Shown piece after piece: positions 7,442-15,353 of a stretch of DNA of 16,388 nt (position 1 is the stretch's first letter; each line of letters opens with the position of its first letter). Below the pieces are notes generated by a model. The model did not search any database and had not been told where the DNA came from. It saw only the letters and a program-made list of their open reading frames with translations. The position numbers were made by a program, and so were the translations under genes. This DNA is from Luminiphilus sp. (GTDB taxonomy: Bacteria; Pseudomonadota; Gammaproteobacteria; Pseudomonadales; Halieaceae), in contig JAQXEB010000057.1 of NCBI GenBank assembly GCA_029251065.1, forward strand, positions 1 to 16,388, written 5' to 3'.

Positions 7442-9328
7442 CTATGAGATTTCGAGACCTTTTAAGTCACCCGCCTTTCGCCACTTCGCCATGAGATTGA
7501 AAAACTCGATGGGACCGCCGCCATAAAACGTGTTTTGGGACTCAAACTCAACGTGACCTTCGTTGTTGTAGTAACCCGGTGTGCATGATTTCTGGAACTC
7601 TTCGGTTTGTCGCGCCACCCGCTTAATGGTGTAAATCCAAAGCGCTTCGGCCTTCTCGGCCGCGTCGACGCGAGTCGCCCCACGCTTTTTCAGCTCACTT
7701 AAAATGTAGGCGGTTTGCATCGCGTTTTCATCAAGTGCAAAGGTGTATGTGGCGGTGAAACCTGACTGCTGAGGGCCAAAGAAAAAGGCATTGGGAAAGC
7801 CTCGGGCGTGCAGTCCATGAAACGTTGCCATACCGTCCGCCCACTTCTGACTAATAGTCAGACCATCGACACCCGTAATGGAGTAACCGGCGCGCTGAGA
7901 GTAGTCGGTCCCGACTTCAAAGCCCGTTGCAAATACCACACAGTCGACGTCGTACTCGATGCCGTTGACCATCAGACCGGTCTCAGTAAAAGCGTCAACA
8001 CCACCCCCCTCCGTGTCCACTAAGGTCACGTTAGGTCTATTGAACGACTGCAAATACTCATCGTGAAAACACGGACGTTTACAAAATTGACGGTAATAGG
8101 GCTTGAGCGACTCGGCCGTCTCGGCGTTCTCGACAAGGCTGTCGGCTCGCGCTCGGACTTTTTCCATTTTGGCAAAGTCGGCCATCTCCATTTTTTCTTG
8201 AAGACCCATGTGCACCATGGCTTTGTCCGTGAGGTACTGCTTGAGCCCGCGCTCCTTACGAGCGCCAGTAACGAGCCAGGCCATGGCCCAAAGCATCAAA
8301 CGTCCTTTTGAAGGCTGAAAGTGCCGTAATTCGCCGAAAATGTCGCGAAACACTTCGGTCCAGCCGTCGTGTACTAAGTCTTTTTTGACGGGCATACCGG
8401 CAAGAATCGACTCAAAATTGGTGCGGCGTTTTTGGTGCCAACCAGGGGACTGGGCTTGCACCCACGTCGGATCCAACTCGGTATTATTGCGAACATCGAT
8501 TGATGACGGTGTGCGCTGGAAAACATAAAGCGCCTTGGCACCGGCGGCGAGGTGCGGTACGCACTGTACGGCAGTCGCCCCTGTACCAATAACCGCCACA
8601 CGCTTGTCTGAAAGCTGATCAAGACCGCCAAAAGTATCGCCGCCGGTGTAATCGTAATCCCAGCGACTGGTATGAAACGTATGCCCTTTGTAACGATCTA
8701 TTCCCGTAATACCCGGCAATTTGGGTCGGTTCAGCGGGCCGTTTGAATGGATGACATAACGCGCCTTTATGACGTCATCTCGGTTAGTCCGAGCCATCCA
8801 TAGCCCCTCTGCCTCGTCCCAGTCAGTACTTAAAATCTGCGTCTGCATTAGGGCGATGTCGTGGAGTTTGTACTGATCAGCAATGACCTGACAGTACTCC
8901 AGTGTTTCACTGGCATTGGTGTACTTGTGTTTAGGAATAAATCCGGTTTCTTCAAGTAACGGCAAATACACCAAGGACTCGATATCACAGGATGCACCGG
9001 GATAGCGGTTCCAGTACCAAGTACCGCCAAAGCCCCCCCCTTTTTCAACAATCATTAAGTCGTTAATGCCCTGATCCCGAAGCCGTGCGGCGGCCAACAT
9101 ACCGCCAAAGCCCCCGCCAATAATAAGCACCTCAACGGTGCACTCCACAGCACTACGCGCGAAACCGGGATCAACGTAAGGATCATCAACATAACGAGAG
9201 AAATCACCGGTTACTTCGGTGTACTGGTCATTTCCATCTGAGCGAATTCGCTTGTCTCGCTCCTCGCGGTACTTCTCGCGCAACGCGTCGGGATCAAAGC
9301 TCCGTTCTTTAAACGCTGTGGCCGGCAT
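7442..9328 (-). CDS. Baeyer-Villiger-type flavin monooxygenase (FAD, NADPH)
   Basis: A 628-residue class-B flavoprotein monooxygenase, expected to insert oxygen next to a ketone to give an ester or lactone. The FAD Rossmann motif GGGFGG is at 71-76, GGTWYWNRYPGASCDIES follows (101-118), and the type I Baeyer-Villiger fingerprint appears as Y213-K-G-H-T-F-H219-T-S-R-W223-D224 (consensus FxGxxxHxxxW[P/D], with Tyr for Phe). The NADPH Rossmann motif GTGATA lies at 248-253 and FATGF at 466-470. About 65 residues precede the FAD motif, an extension seen in longer enzymes such as 4-hydroxyacetophenone or cyclopentadecanone monooxygenase. Start ATG has AGGGGGAG just upstream. It is the first gene of an operon with the carboxyltransferase and is divergent from the dehydratase-like gene. 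An N- or S-oxidising role cannot be excluded; ketone range unknown. Confidence 0.9.
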   Translation of the reverse strand: MPATAFKERSFDPDALREKYREERDKRIRSDGNDQYTEVTGDFSRYVDDPYVDPGFARSAVECTVEVLIIGGGFGGMLAAARLRDQGINDLMIVEKGGGFGGTWYWNRYPGASCDIESLVYLPLLEETGFIPKHKYTNASETLEYCQVIADQYKLHDIALMQTQILSTDWDEAEGLWMARTNRDDVIKARYVIHSNGPLNRPKLPGITGIDRYKGHTFHTSRWDYDYTGGDTFGGLDQLSDKRVAVIGTGATAVQCVPHLAAGAKALYVFQRTPSSIDVRNNTELDPTWVQAQSPGWHQKRRTNFESILAGMPVKKDLVHDGWTEVFRDIFGELRHFQPSKGRLMLWAMAWLVTGARKERGLKQYLTDKAMVHMGLQEKMEMADFAKMEKVRARADSLVENAETAESLKPYYRQFCKRPCFHDEYLQSFNRPNVTLVDTEGGGVDAFTETGLMVNGIEYDVDCVVFATGFEVGTDYSQRAGYSITGVDGLTISQKWADGMATFHGLHARGFPNAFFFGPQQSGFTATYTFALDENAMQTAYILSELKKRGATRVDAAEKAEALWIYTIKRVARQTEEFQKSCTPGYYNNEGHVEFESQNTFYGGGPIEFFNLMAKWRKAGDLKGLEIS

Positions 9329-9473
9329 GAACTCCCCCTTTGGATCTTGCTTCTTAAATTGACATCAATGCTGTCAAATGTAGCAGAGTCTGACAAAAAC
9401 ACGCATGCAGAGAGTGTTGCTCCGGTCGTGAGTTTCTGCTTTAACTGAAGGTCTAATAATTAGAGCCATCATC
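9329..9473. promoter_or_regulatory. Divergent regulatory region, monooxygenase operon / AbfD-like gene
   Basis: A 145-bp spacer between two divergent starts, so it must serve both units. It contains a TTGACA-N7-TGTCAA dyad nearer the monooxygenase side, a further CTGACA half-site at 9390-9395, and TAATAAT at 9454-9460 close to the rightward gene. The rightward start (ATG at 9474) has only a weak AGAG before it, whereas the leftward start has a strong purine-rich site. No regulator gene is adjacent. Confidence 0.55.
9359..9377. promoter_or_regulatory. Inverted repeat TTGACA-N7-TGTCAA, candidate operator
   Basis: A perfect 6-bp dyad with a 7-bp spacer (arms 9359-9364 and 9372-9377), total 19 bp, the size of a dimeric repressor or activator site. 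Each arm also equals the sigma-70 -35 consensus on its own strand, so it could instead be two overlapping divergent -35 boxes. The best -10 partners are poor (3 of 6 matches), which favours the operator reading. The binding protein is unknown. Confidence 0.5.
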
Positions 9474-10997
9474 ATGAATAACATAGCGCAAGGCCAGCAC
9501 AACGAACCCACCGCGGAAGAACAGTGGCGGCAATTTGGGGAGCTCACCTGTCAAAACGACTACGTGGAAAGCCTCCGAGGCCGAAATCTTGACGTGTATT
9601 TACTCGGTGAACGCATCGATGAGCCAGTCGACCACCCCATTGTTCGGCCATCAATTAACGCCATGGCCGCATCGTATCAACTGGCTGAGGATGAACCCGA
9701 TCTAGCAACCGCTTGGTCGTCGATTACCGAACGCAGAATCAATCGATTCCTGCACATTCCAGAATCGCCTCAAGACCTTGTGCAGAAGAACAAAATGCAG
9801 CGGCGCATGGGGCAACTTACGGGCACCTGTTTCCAGCGTTGTGCCGGTCTGGACACGCTGAGTGTCCTTTTTTCCATTACGTTTGATATCGATAAAAAAC
9901 ACGGCACTGCATACCACGAGCGTTATCTTGCCTTTCTTAAGAAAGCGCAGGCGCGCAACTTAATTGTGGGCGCCGGAATGACGGACCCCAAAGGCGATCG
10001 GAGTAAACGTCCCAGTGACCAGGCTGACCCTGATCTATTCATGCACGTGACACGCCGCACGGACAAAGGTCTATACGTCAAGGGCGCCAAAGCGCATATG
10101 ACCGGTGGCCTCAATTCACACTGGATATGCGTCATGCCCACCATGAATATGCTCGAGTCGGACAAAGACTACGCGGTTATTGGCATGATTCCAGCAACCG
10201 CACCGGGCCTTACCTACATTTATGGGCGACAGTCCTGTGACACCCGTGCGCTTGAAGTGGGCGACATTGACAAGGGTAATGCGCAATACGGCGGTCAAGA
10301 AACACTCGTGATCTTCGACGACGTATTTATTCCTTGGGCGCACGTTCTCATGGATGGTGAGTACGAATTTGCTCAAGAACTGGTGTCGCGGTTCACCGCC
10401 TACCACCGCGCCAGTTACGTCTGTAAAACAGGGCTTGGTGACGTCATGATCGGCGCCGCATCCAGTGTTGCTGAAATGAATGGGGCCGAAACCGCAAGCC
10501 ACGTGCGTGACAAACTCGTCGAGATGACGCACCTCAATGAGACGATTTACTCCTCGGGTATCGCCTCGTCTTACGAAGCCAAACAGCACGAGAGCGGGGC
10601 GTTTATTAACGATCCGATTCTTGCCAATATCTGCAAGCACAACGTGACCCGTTTCCCCTATGAGATCTCGCGCCTTGCACAAGACTTAGCGGGTGGACTC
10701 ATGGTGACACTGCCGTCACAGGCCGACTTCGAGCACGAGACTATTGGTCCCAAGCTCGATAAGTACCTGCAGGGAAAGTCTTCAGTCAGCACTGAAGATC
10801 GAACGCGAATGCTGCGACTCATCGAAAATATGACCTTAGGACGCAATGCCGTCGGGTATCTGACCGAGTCAATGCACGGCGCCGGCTCACCGCAAGCGCA
10901 GCGCATTCAACTTCTGCGCGAAACCGACTTTGGAAAAAAACAGTCGCTCGCTCGACGTCTCGCAGGCATTATCGCTACCGATCACGACACGCAGTAA
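9474..10997 (+). CDS. 4-hydroxybutyryl-CoA dehydratase-like flavoprotein (HpaB/AbfD superfamily)
   Basis: A 507-residue protein of the 4-hydroxyphenylacetate 3-hydroxylase superfamily. It has the signature of the [4Fe-4S]/FAD radical enzyme 4-hydroxybutyryl-CoA dehydratase rather than of the HpaB oxygenase. Clostridial AbfD residues (recalled numbers) R90, C99, Q101, C103 and T190 correspond at exact spacing to R110, C119, Q121, C123 and T210. E257, H292 and Y296 correspond to E276, H311 and Y315. The glutamate before HGAGSP (E455) corresponds to E465. The last iron ligand C299 and K300 correspond to C317 and K318, but one residue is missing (H-x5-C instead of H-x6-C). Expected reaction: dehydration of a 4-hydroxyacyl-CoA, or double-bond isomerisation. 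Automatic annotation would probably name it a 4-hydroxyphenylacetate 3-hydroxylase. It is divergent from a monooxygenase and upstream of a permease. Confidence 0.85.
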   Translation: MNNIAQGQHNEPTAEEQWRQFGELTCQNDYVESLRGRNLDVYLLGERIDEPVDHPIVRPSINAMAASYQLAEDEPDLATAWSSITERRINRFLHIPESPQDLVQKNKMQRRMGQLTGTCFQRCAGLDTLSVLFSITFDIDKKHGTAYHERYLAFLKKAQARNLIVGAGMTDPKGDRSKRPSDQADPDLFMHVTRRTDKGLYVKGAKAHMTGGLNSHWICVMPTMNMLESDKDYAVIGMIPATAPGLTYIYGRQSCDTRALEVGDIDKGNAQYGGQETLVIFDDVFIPWAHVLMDGEYEFAQELVSRFTAYHRASYVCKTGLGDVMIGAASSVAEMNGAETASHVRDKLVEMTHLNETIYSSGIASSYEAKQHESGAFINDPILANICKHNVTRFPYEISRLAQDLAGGLMVTLPSQADFEHETIGPKLDKYLQGKSSVSTEDRTRMLRLIENMTLGRNAVGYLTESMHGAGSPQAQRIQLLRETDFGKKQSLARRLAGIIATDHDTQ

Positions 10998-11015
10998 CAC
11001 CAAATTTAATAGCAC

Positions 11016-11039
11016 GGGACGCCGACTGCGATGCGTCCC
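11016..11039 (+). terminator. Hairpin between AbfD-like and EamA genes (no T-run)
   Basis: GGGACGC (11016-11022) and GCGTCCC (11033-11039) form a perfect 7-bp, GC-rich stem with a 10-base loop, 18 bp after the upstream stop and 17 bp before the next ATG. No T-run follows on either strand, so it is not a standard intrinsic terminator. It could protect the 3' end of the message or lower expression of the permease. Confidence 0.35.
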
Positions 11040-11056
11040 TACCCACTCAGGTCGTT

Positions 11057-11941
11057 ATGTCCCGAATACATGCAACGCTCAGCTCGCCGTACTTTCTCGG
11101 TGCAGCCGCCATTTTTTTTGCCTCTTGCATGAATGCCATGATCAAAGGTCTGTCGGTCTATGAGAGCGTTATGGTGATTACCGCTTGGCGCTATGCACTG
11201 GGTGCTCTTTTAGTCTCAACACTGTGGCTACTCTTTCGGCCCCCTCTACCCGGCTGGGGATCAGTGCCTTTTCATCTATTTCGAGGCCTTTTCCAGATCT
11301 CTGCGGCCAGTTTGTTTTTTTGGTCAGTCACTCAAATTCCTCTGGCCACCGCAGCAGCACTGGGACTCACGGGCACATTAATGATCGGTCCACTGGCGTG
11401 GCTACTGATGCGAGAGCCGTTAAAACGCGACGTTATTATCGGTACGGTGGCCGGCTTCGCGGGCGCCATGTTCATTGTGAACAACGAGACGCGATTATTT
11501 TCAGGCACAACAGAGGGACCTGTATTGGGTTATCTTGCCCCGATACTCGCCTCACTGTGCCACTCTATCTCCGTGGTGCTACTGAGGTTTCGATCGCAGA
11601 GCGAAGACCCCATCGTTGTCGCTTTCTTTGCCAACACATTGCCGGCGCTTTACGTCATTCCCGTCTTTTTCTTAGTCGATAGTCAGCCCACAACGGCTCT
11701 GTTCGGTGGCTACGTGGTGTCCGCGTTTTTTGGCGTCAGCTTTTGGTCGCTAACAACTCTTGCCTACGCAAGGGCCCCTGCCGCGAGGTTGGCGCCGATT
11801 ACCTACAGTCAGCTCATTTGGGCAGCAGTGATCGGCTTCTTTATCTTTGGCGAATTTCCCGGCGCCTCGACGTGGTCGGGTGCCGCCGTCATCGTTGCGG
11901 CCTGCTTGTACGTTATGCGTTCGGGCAACAAGGCGGCCTGA
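11057..11941 (+). CDS. EamA/DMT-family permease
   Basis: A 294-residue inner-membrane protein of the drug/metabolite transporter superfamily, with two EamA repeats and about ten hydrophobic helices. The first repeat ends near MREPLKRDVIIGTVAGFAGA (about 117-136). The second ends with the typical FGEFPGASTWSGAAVIVAACLY (about 264-285). Family members export amino acids, nucleosides or small metabolites, and a few import. Length is standard. The ATG at 11057 has AGG about six bases upstream; a 23-bp alternative is not evident. It follows the dehydratase-like gene by 59 bp on the same strand and may be co-transcribed, which would suggest handling of a substrate or by-product of that pathway. Substrate cannot be predicted. 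Confidence 0.88.
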   Translation: MSRIHATLSSPYFLGAAAIFFASCMNAMIKGLSVYESVMVITAWRYALGALLVSTLWLLFRPPLPGWGSVPFHLFRGLFQISAASLFFWSVTQIPLATAAALGLTGTLMIGPLAWLLMREPLKRDVIIGTVAGFAGAMFIVNNETRLFSGTTEGPVLGYLAPILASLCHSISVVLLRFRSQSEDPIVVAFFANTLPALYVIPVFFLVDSQPTTALFGGYVVSAFFGVSFWSLTTLAYARAPAARLAPITYSQLIWAAVIGFFIFGEFPGASTWSGAAVIVAACLYVMRSGNKAA

Positions 11942-12130
11942 CAGGCACCGGCTTTGTCATTGGCCCACAGGATTAAATAGAGCGCGGTATACGAGCAGCT
12001 TTCGAGTAAGCGGCCATCGATTTGATCGTACACCGCTGGGCGCCCAAGTGCTTAAGCACGAGTGCATTCGAGCAACAGAGTCACATACACTGAACGCGCA
12101 GTAGCGCATTCGTTAACAAGTGAGGCCTTA
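11942..12130. promoter_or_regulatory. Leader of the sugar-porter / GH43 operon, with 12-bp palindrome
   Basis: A 189-bp gap upstream of the pentoside-use operon. It holds the perfect 12-bp palindrome GTGCTTAAGCAC at 12048-12059, a plausible regulator site, and TACACT at 12086-12091 as a weak -10 candidate (4 of 6) without a good -35. TGAGG five bases before the ATG at 12131 is the ribosome-binding site. No T-tailed hairpin ends the preceding permease gene. Confidence 0.4.
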
Positions 12131-13702
12131 ATGAGCAACGGCTCAAAAAACAACACCTTTGACGCAGGACGTGTGGGTCGCCTCGCGACATTAATCGCGT
12201 TGGGTGGTTTCCTATTTGGCTTTGACGCCTCGGTTATTTCCGGTGTTGTGGGTTATATCAGTACCGACTTCTCACTCACTGACTTAGAGATCGGGCTGGT
12301 GGTGGGTGCACCGACGATAGGGGGCCTTATTGGGGGCGTCTTATCAGGCTTCATTGCCGACGCCATAGGCCGAAAACGGGTCCTCTTGGGCCTTGGGGTC
12401 CTATATTTGGTCTCCGCAGTCATCAGCGCCTTGGCACCCAGCTATCAAACCTTGGTTTTCGCCCGTGCGATAGGAGGGCTTGCGTTCGCCTCGCTCAGTA
12501 TCGCCCCGATGTACATTGCGGAAATTGCGCCAGAAAAGAGGCGCGGCTTTTACGTGTCGTTTAATCAGTTTGCAATCGTTCTTGGGTTTAGTGCCGCCTA
12601 CTTTGCCAATTACGCATTGGTGTCAGCGAGCCAGCTCGAGAGTCACTGGATTCAGGCACTGGCCATAGACACTCTCACCTGGCGCTGGATGCTAGGACTT
12701 GAGATCGTGCCCGCACTGGTTTGGTTGGTGGCCTTAACACAAGTCCCCGAGACGCCGCGCTGGCTTGCGTTAAACAACAAAGAAGACGAGGCACAGCAGT
12801 TACTGGCAACCCTGCAAGAGGCCGCAGTTGCCGAGGTCACCTTTGAGGCGATAAAACGCTCGGGTGATGAAACAACGGGTCAGTTTAAGAAGCTCAAAGA
12901 GCTGGTCTCGCCCTCGTTGCGCGTCCCCTTCTTTATTGCCATATCCGTTGGCATCGTCCAGCAGATAACGGGCATCAATGCCGTATTTTTCTATGCACCG
13001 ACCATTTTTGAACAAAGCGGTGTGGGCACTAATGCCGCCTTTGCGCAGGCGACGGTCGTTGGCTTGACCAATGTGCTCTTTACCGTCGTCGCCATGGTGC
13101 TCATCGATCGGTTAGGGCGAAAACCACTTCTGATTGCAGGCCTTGCTGGGATCATTGTCAGTATGTCACTCGTCAGTTACGGCTTTGGACAAGCGACCTA
13201 CACACTCACAGAAACCTCTGTCAGCGCGCTCGAGATAGACGCAAAGAGCAAACACAATCTAATGGCACTCTCGGGTACCGTCTTTCAGAGTGACGTTGCC
13301 TTCAAGGGGGCCGTTGCCGCACAGATCGATCCACAAGTGGCTCGAAACCATGAGTCCGCCATTATTGCCTCAGCGATTTCGGTGAACGCGGTCCTCGTGC
13401 TTGCTGGCATCTTAGGCTTCGTGGCGTCCTTTGCGATCTCGCTGGGTCCTGTCATGTGGGTCTTGTTTTCCGAGGTATTCCCGAATCGAATCAGAGGTAT
13501 TGCCATTGGTGTCGCCACCATCTTTAACAGCGGTGCCAGCTTCCTTGTGCAGTTTTTGTTTCCGTGGCAACTCAACACCTTCGGCACGTCTGCAACGTTT
13601 GCCCTGTTCGCGGTCGTGGGTCTGCTCGGCATGGGTCTTATTTGGCGTCTCCCCGAAACGAAAGGTGAAACCTTAGAACGTCTTGAAACGAAGCTCGCGT
13701 GA
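12131..13702 (+). CDS. MFS sugar porter (pentose/hexose:H+ symporter type)
   Basis: A 523-residue, 12-helix transporter of the MFS sugar-porter family (XylE/AraE/GLUT relatives). Family motifs are all present: GGFLFGFDASVISG (25-38), DAIGRKR (77-83), PETPRWL (206-212), QQITGINAVFFYAP (277-290), DRLGRKP (326-332), GPVMWVLFSEVFPNRIRG (439-456) and PETKGETLE (508-516). The frame is open to an ATG at 12062, but the ATG at 12131 is chosen: it has TGAGG five bases upstream and begins right before the family's N-terminal region. A hydrophilic stretch of about 55 residues (353-410) between helices 9 and 10 is longer than in XylE and should face the periplasm. The stop overlaps the GH43 start by 4 bp, so it probably imports the product or substrate of that enzyme, such as xylose, arabinose or a short oligosaccharide. 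Confidence 0.93.
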   Translation: MSNGSKNNTFDAGRVGRLATLIALGGFLFGFDASVISGVVGYISTDFSLTDLEIGLVVGAPTIGGLIGGVLSGFIADAIGRKRVLLGLGVLYLVSAVISALAPSYQTLVFARAIGGLAFASLSIAPMYIAEIAPEKRRGFYVSFNQFAIVLGFSAAYFANYALVSASQLESHWIQALAIDTLTWRWMLGLEIVPALVWLVALTQVPETPRWLALNNKEDEAQQLLATLQEAAVAEVTFEAIKRSGDETTGQFKKLKELVSPSLRVPFFIAISVGIVQQITGINAVFFYAPTIFEQSGVGTNAAFAQATVVGLTNVLFTVVAMVLIDRLGRKPLLIAGLAGIIVSMSLVSYGFGQATYTLTETSVSALEIDAKSKHNLMALSGTVFQSDVAFKGAVAAQIDPQVARNHESAIIASAISVNAVLVLAGILGFVASFAISLGPVMWVLFSEVFPNRIRGIAIGVATIFNSGASFLVQFLFPWQLNTFGTSATFALFAVVGLLGMGLIWRLPETKGETLERLETKLA

Positions 13703-15318
13703 GTCAGGGTATCAACCACCACCCGGTACAGAACCCAGTACTCAGGGGGTTTAATCCTGACCCATCACTGGTGAAGGTCGAGGACGTCTATTACATGGCG
13801 ACTTCCACCTTCGAGTGGTTTCCGGGGATTCAGGTGCATCGATCCAACGATCTCATTGAGTGGGCGCTCGTCGCACGACCACTCGATGAAAAGCGCCTGC
13901 TCGATATCGTCGGTGTGCCTGACTCCTGCGGCGTTTGGGCACCTTGTCTGAGCTTTTCCAGCGGACTTTTTTACCTGGCCTACACCGTCGTAAAACGCTT
14001 TGACGGTCATTTTAAAGACACTCACAACTACGTGACCACGTCGCCCCACATCACTGGCCCCTGGAGTGATCCCGTACACATCAACTCCTCGGGTTTCGAT
14101 CCCTCCATTTTTCATGACACGGACGGTCGAAGTTGGTGGCTGAATATGATCTGGGACCATCGACCCGATCGCACGCCTTTCCATGGCATCGTACTTCAGG
14201 AACTCGACAGGTCCGACCTGCAACTAAAAGGTGAGCCGTCACTGATTTCACAAGGGAGTGATATCGGCCTCGTTGAGGGCCCACACCTCTATCGGCTGGG
14301 TGATTACTACTACCTTATTTTGGCTGAGGGCGGTACGGGATACGGCCATGCAATTTCTGTAGCGCGCAGTCGATCGATTAATGGCCCCTATGTGTTCGAT
14401 CCTCAGGGTCCCATTATGACGTCGCGCGCCCACACCCAATGGCCATTGCAGCGCAGCGGCCACGGTTCGCTGGTTCACCTGGGGGACGACGATTACGCCA
14501 TCTCCTTTTTGTGTAGTCGCCGAACAAAAGCACTCCAACACAGTCCCATGGGCCGCGAGTCAGGCTTGGCAAATGTGGTGCTCACCGACGATCAATGGAT
14601 TAGACAACCCAATGGTGAAACTCGCCCGCCGCTGTGTTTTCCGAATGCTAGTGAGCAAACCGCTACACCCACTCGGGCACGCGCGTTCTGCGACGTCTTT
14701 GACACTCAAACACTGTCCAACAACTACCAGTGGCTCCGCGACAGCGAGTCAAACAGCTGGTGTTCATTAACGGCACGACCCGGGTTTCTGCGAATTACGG
14801 GTCGTGAATCACCCGGCAGTGTATTCAAACAATCGCTGATCGCGACCCGAATGACCGACTGGAACTGTACCGTAGAGACTTGTCTTGAATTTACACCTCG
14901 CCATTTTCAGTCGCTGGCAGGGCTCATGATTTACTACAACTCAACAAAATTTCATTACGTACATATCACCCATGACCCGGCCCAAGGACGGGTACTCAGT
15001 GTGGTCAGCTGCCTTGCGAATGAACACTTGCTCAATGACTACCCGTTGGGCTCTGAACGCATTTCACTCATCACAGAGACGACCTTTTTGCGCTGTGAAA
15101 TTAAAGCGTCATACGCTGAGGTCTTTTACAAGGAAACCAAGGAGGCGCCGTGGATAAAACTCCCAGTGCGCCTAGACATGACCTGTTTAACGGATCAAGC
15201 GGGACGGGTCTCGGGCGAACAATTTACCGGAACCTTTTTGGGACTGGCCGCCCACGATCTGTCGGGACAGGCTGCCACTGCCGATTTTGCCTATTTCTCC
15301 TATACAGAAGAACATTGA
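13699..15318 (+). CDS. GH43 beta-xylosidase / alpha-L-arabinofuranosidase
   Basis: A 539-residue GH43 enzyme, cytoplasmic because no signal peptide is visible. It has a five-bladed propeller (about 10-315) and a C-terminal beta-sandwich (about 325-535) as in Selenomonas SXA-type xylosidases. The catalytic trio is complete: general base D21 (NPDPS), D134 (GFDPSIF) and general acid E193 (VEGPH). Spacings of 113 and 59 match D14/D127/E186 of SXA as I recall them, a strong subfamily match. It would release xylose, and possibly arabinose, from short oligosaccharides brought in by the adjacent porter. The start is GTG at 13699, overlapping the porter stop as GTGA, with no strong Shine-Dalgarno, so translation is probably coupled. 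Length equals that of characterised homologues. Xylose versus arabinose preference cannot be judged. Confidence 0.93.
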   Translation: MSQGINHHPVQNPVLRGFNPDPSLVKVEDVYYMATSTFEWFPGIQVHRSNDLIEWALVARPLDEKRLLDIVGVPDSCGVWAPCLSFSSGLFYLAYTVVKRFDGHFKDTHNYVTTSPHITGPWSDPVHINSSGFDPSIFHDTDGRSWWLNMIWDHRPDRTPFHGIVLQELDRSDLQLKGEPSLISQGSDIGLVEGPHLYRLGDYYYLILAEGGTGYGHAISVARSRSINGPYVFDPQGPIMTSRAHTQWPLQRSGHGSLVHLGDDDYAISFLCSRRTKALQHSPMGRESGLANVVLTDDQWIRQPNGETRPPLCFPNASEQTATPTRARAFCDVFDTQTLSNNYQWLRDSESNSWCSLTARPGFLRITGRESPGSVFKQSLIATRMTDWNCTVETCLEFTPRHFQSLAGLMIYYNSTKFHYVHITHDPAQGRVLSVVSCLANEHLLNDYPLGSERISLITETTFLRCEIKASYAEVFYKETKEAPWIKLPVRLDMTCLTDQAGRVSGEQFTGTFLGLAAHDLSGQAATADFAYFSYTEEH

Positions 15319-15353
15319 TGACACGCACCTCCAGCGGTGGCACGACGCCCACT

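Noticed and set aside
10116..10682. 188-codon reverse-strand frame inside the AbfD-like gene
   Set aside because: Fully antisense to a well-supported gene; no recognisable domain.
9474..10997. Calling the protein 4-hydroxyphenylacetate 3-monooxygenase (HpaB)
   Set aside because: Same fold superfamily, but the CxxxC, the His/Cys ligands and HGAGSP are features of 4-hydroxybutyryl-CoA dehydratase and would not be expected in HpaB; no hpaC reductase gene is adjacent.
11185..11682. 165-codon frame inside the EamA gene
   Set aside because: Out-of-frame shadow of a clear membrane protein; composition is not protein-like.
12062..12130. 23-residue N-terminal extension of the sugar porter
   Set aside because: No ribosome site at 12062, and the extra residues are unlike the family; TGAGG lies correctly before 12131.
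13285..13722. 145-codon reverse-strand frame over the end of the sugar porter
   Set aside because: Antisense shadow of conserved transporter motifs, with no domain of its own.
13765..14223. 152-codon reverse-strand frame in the GH43 gene
   Set aside because: Antisense shadow; the GH43 frame has all catalytic residues.
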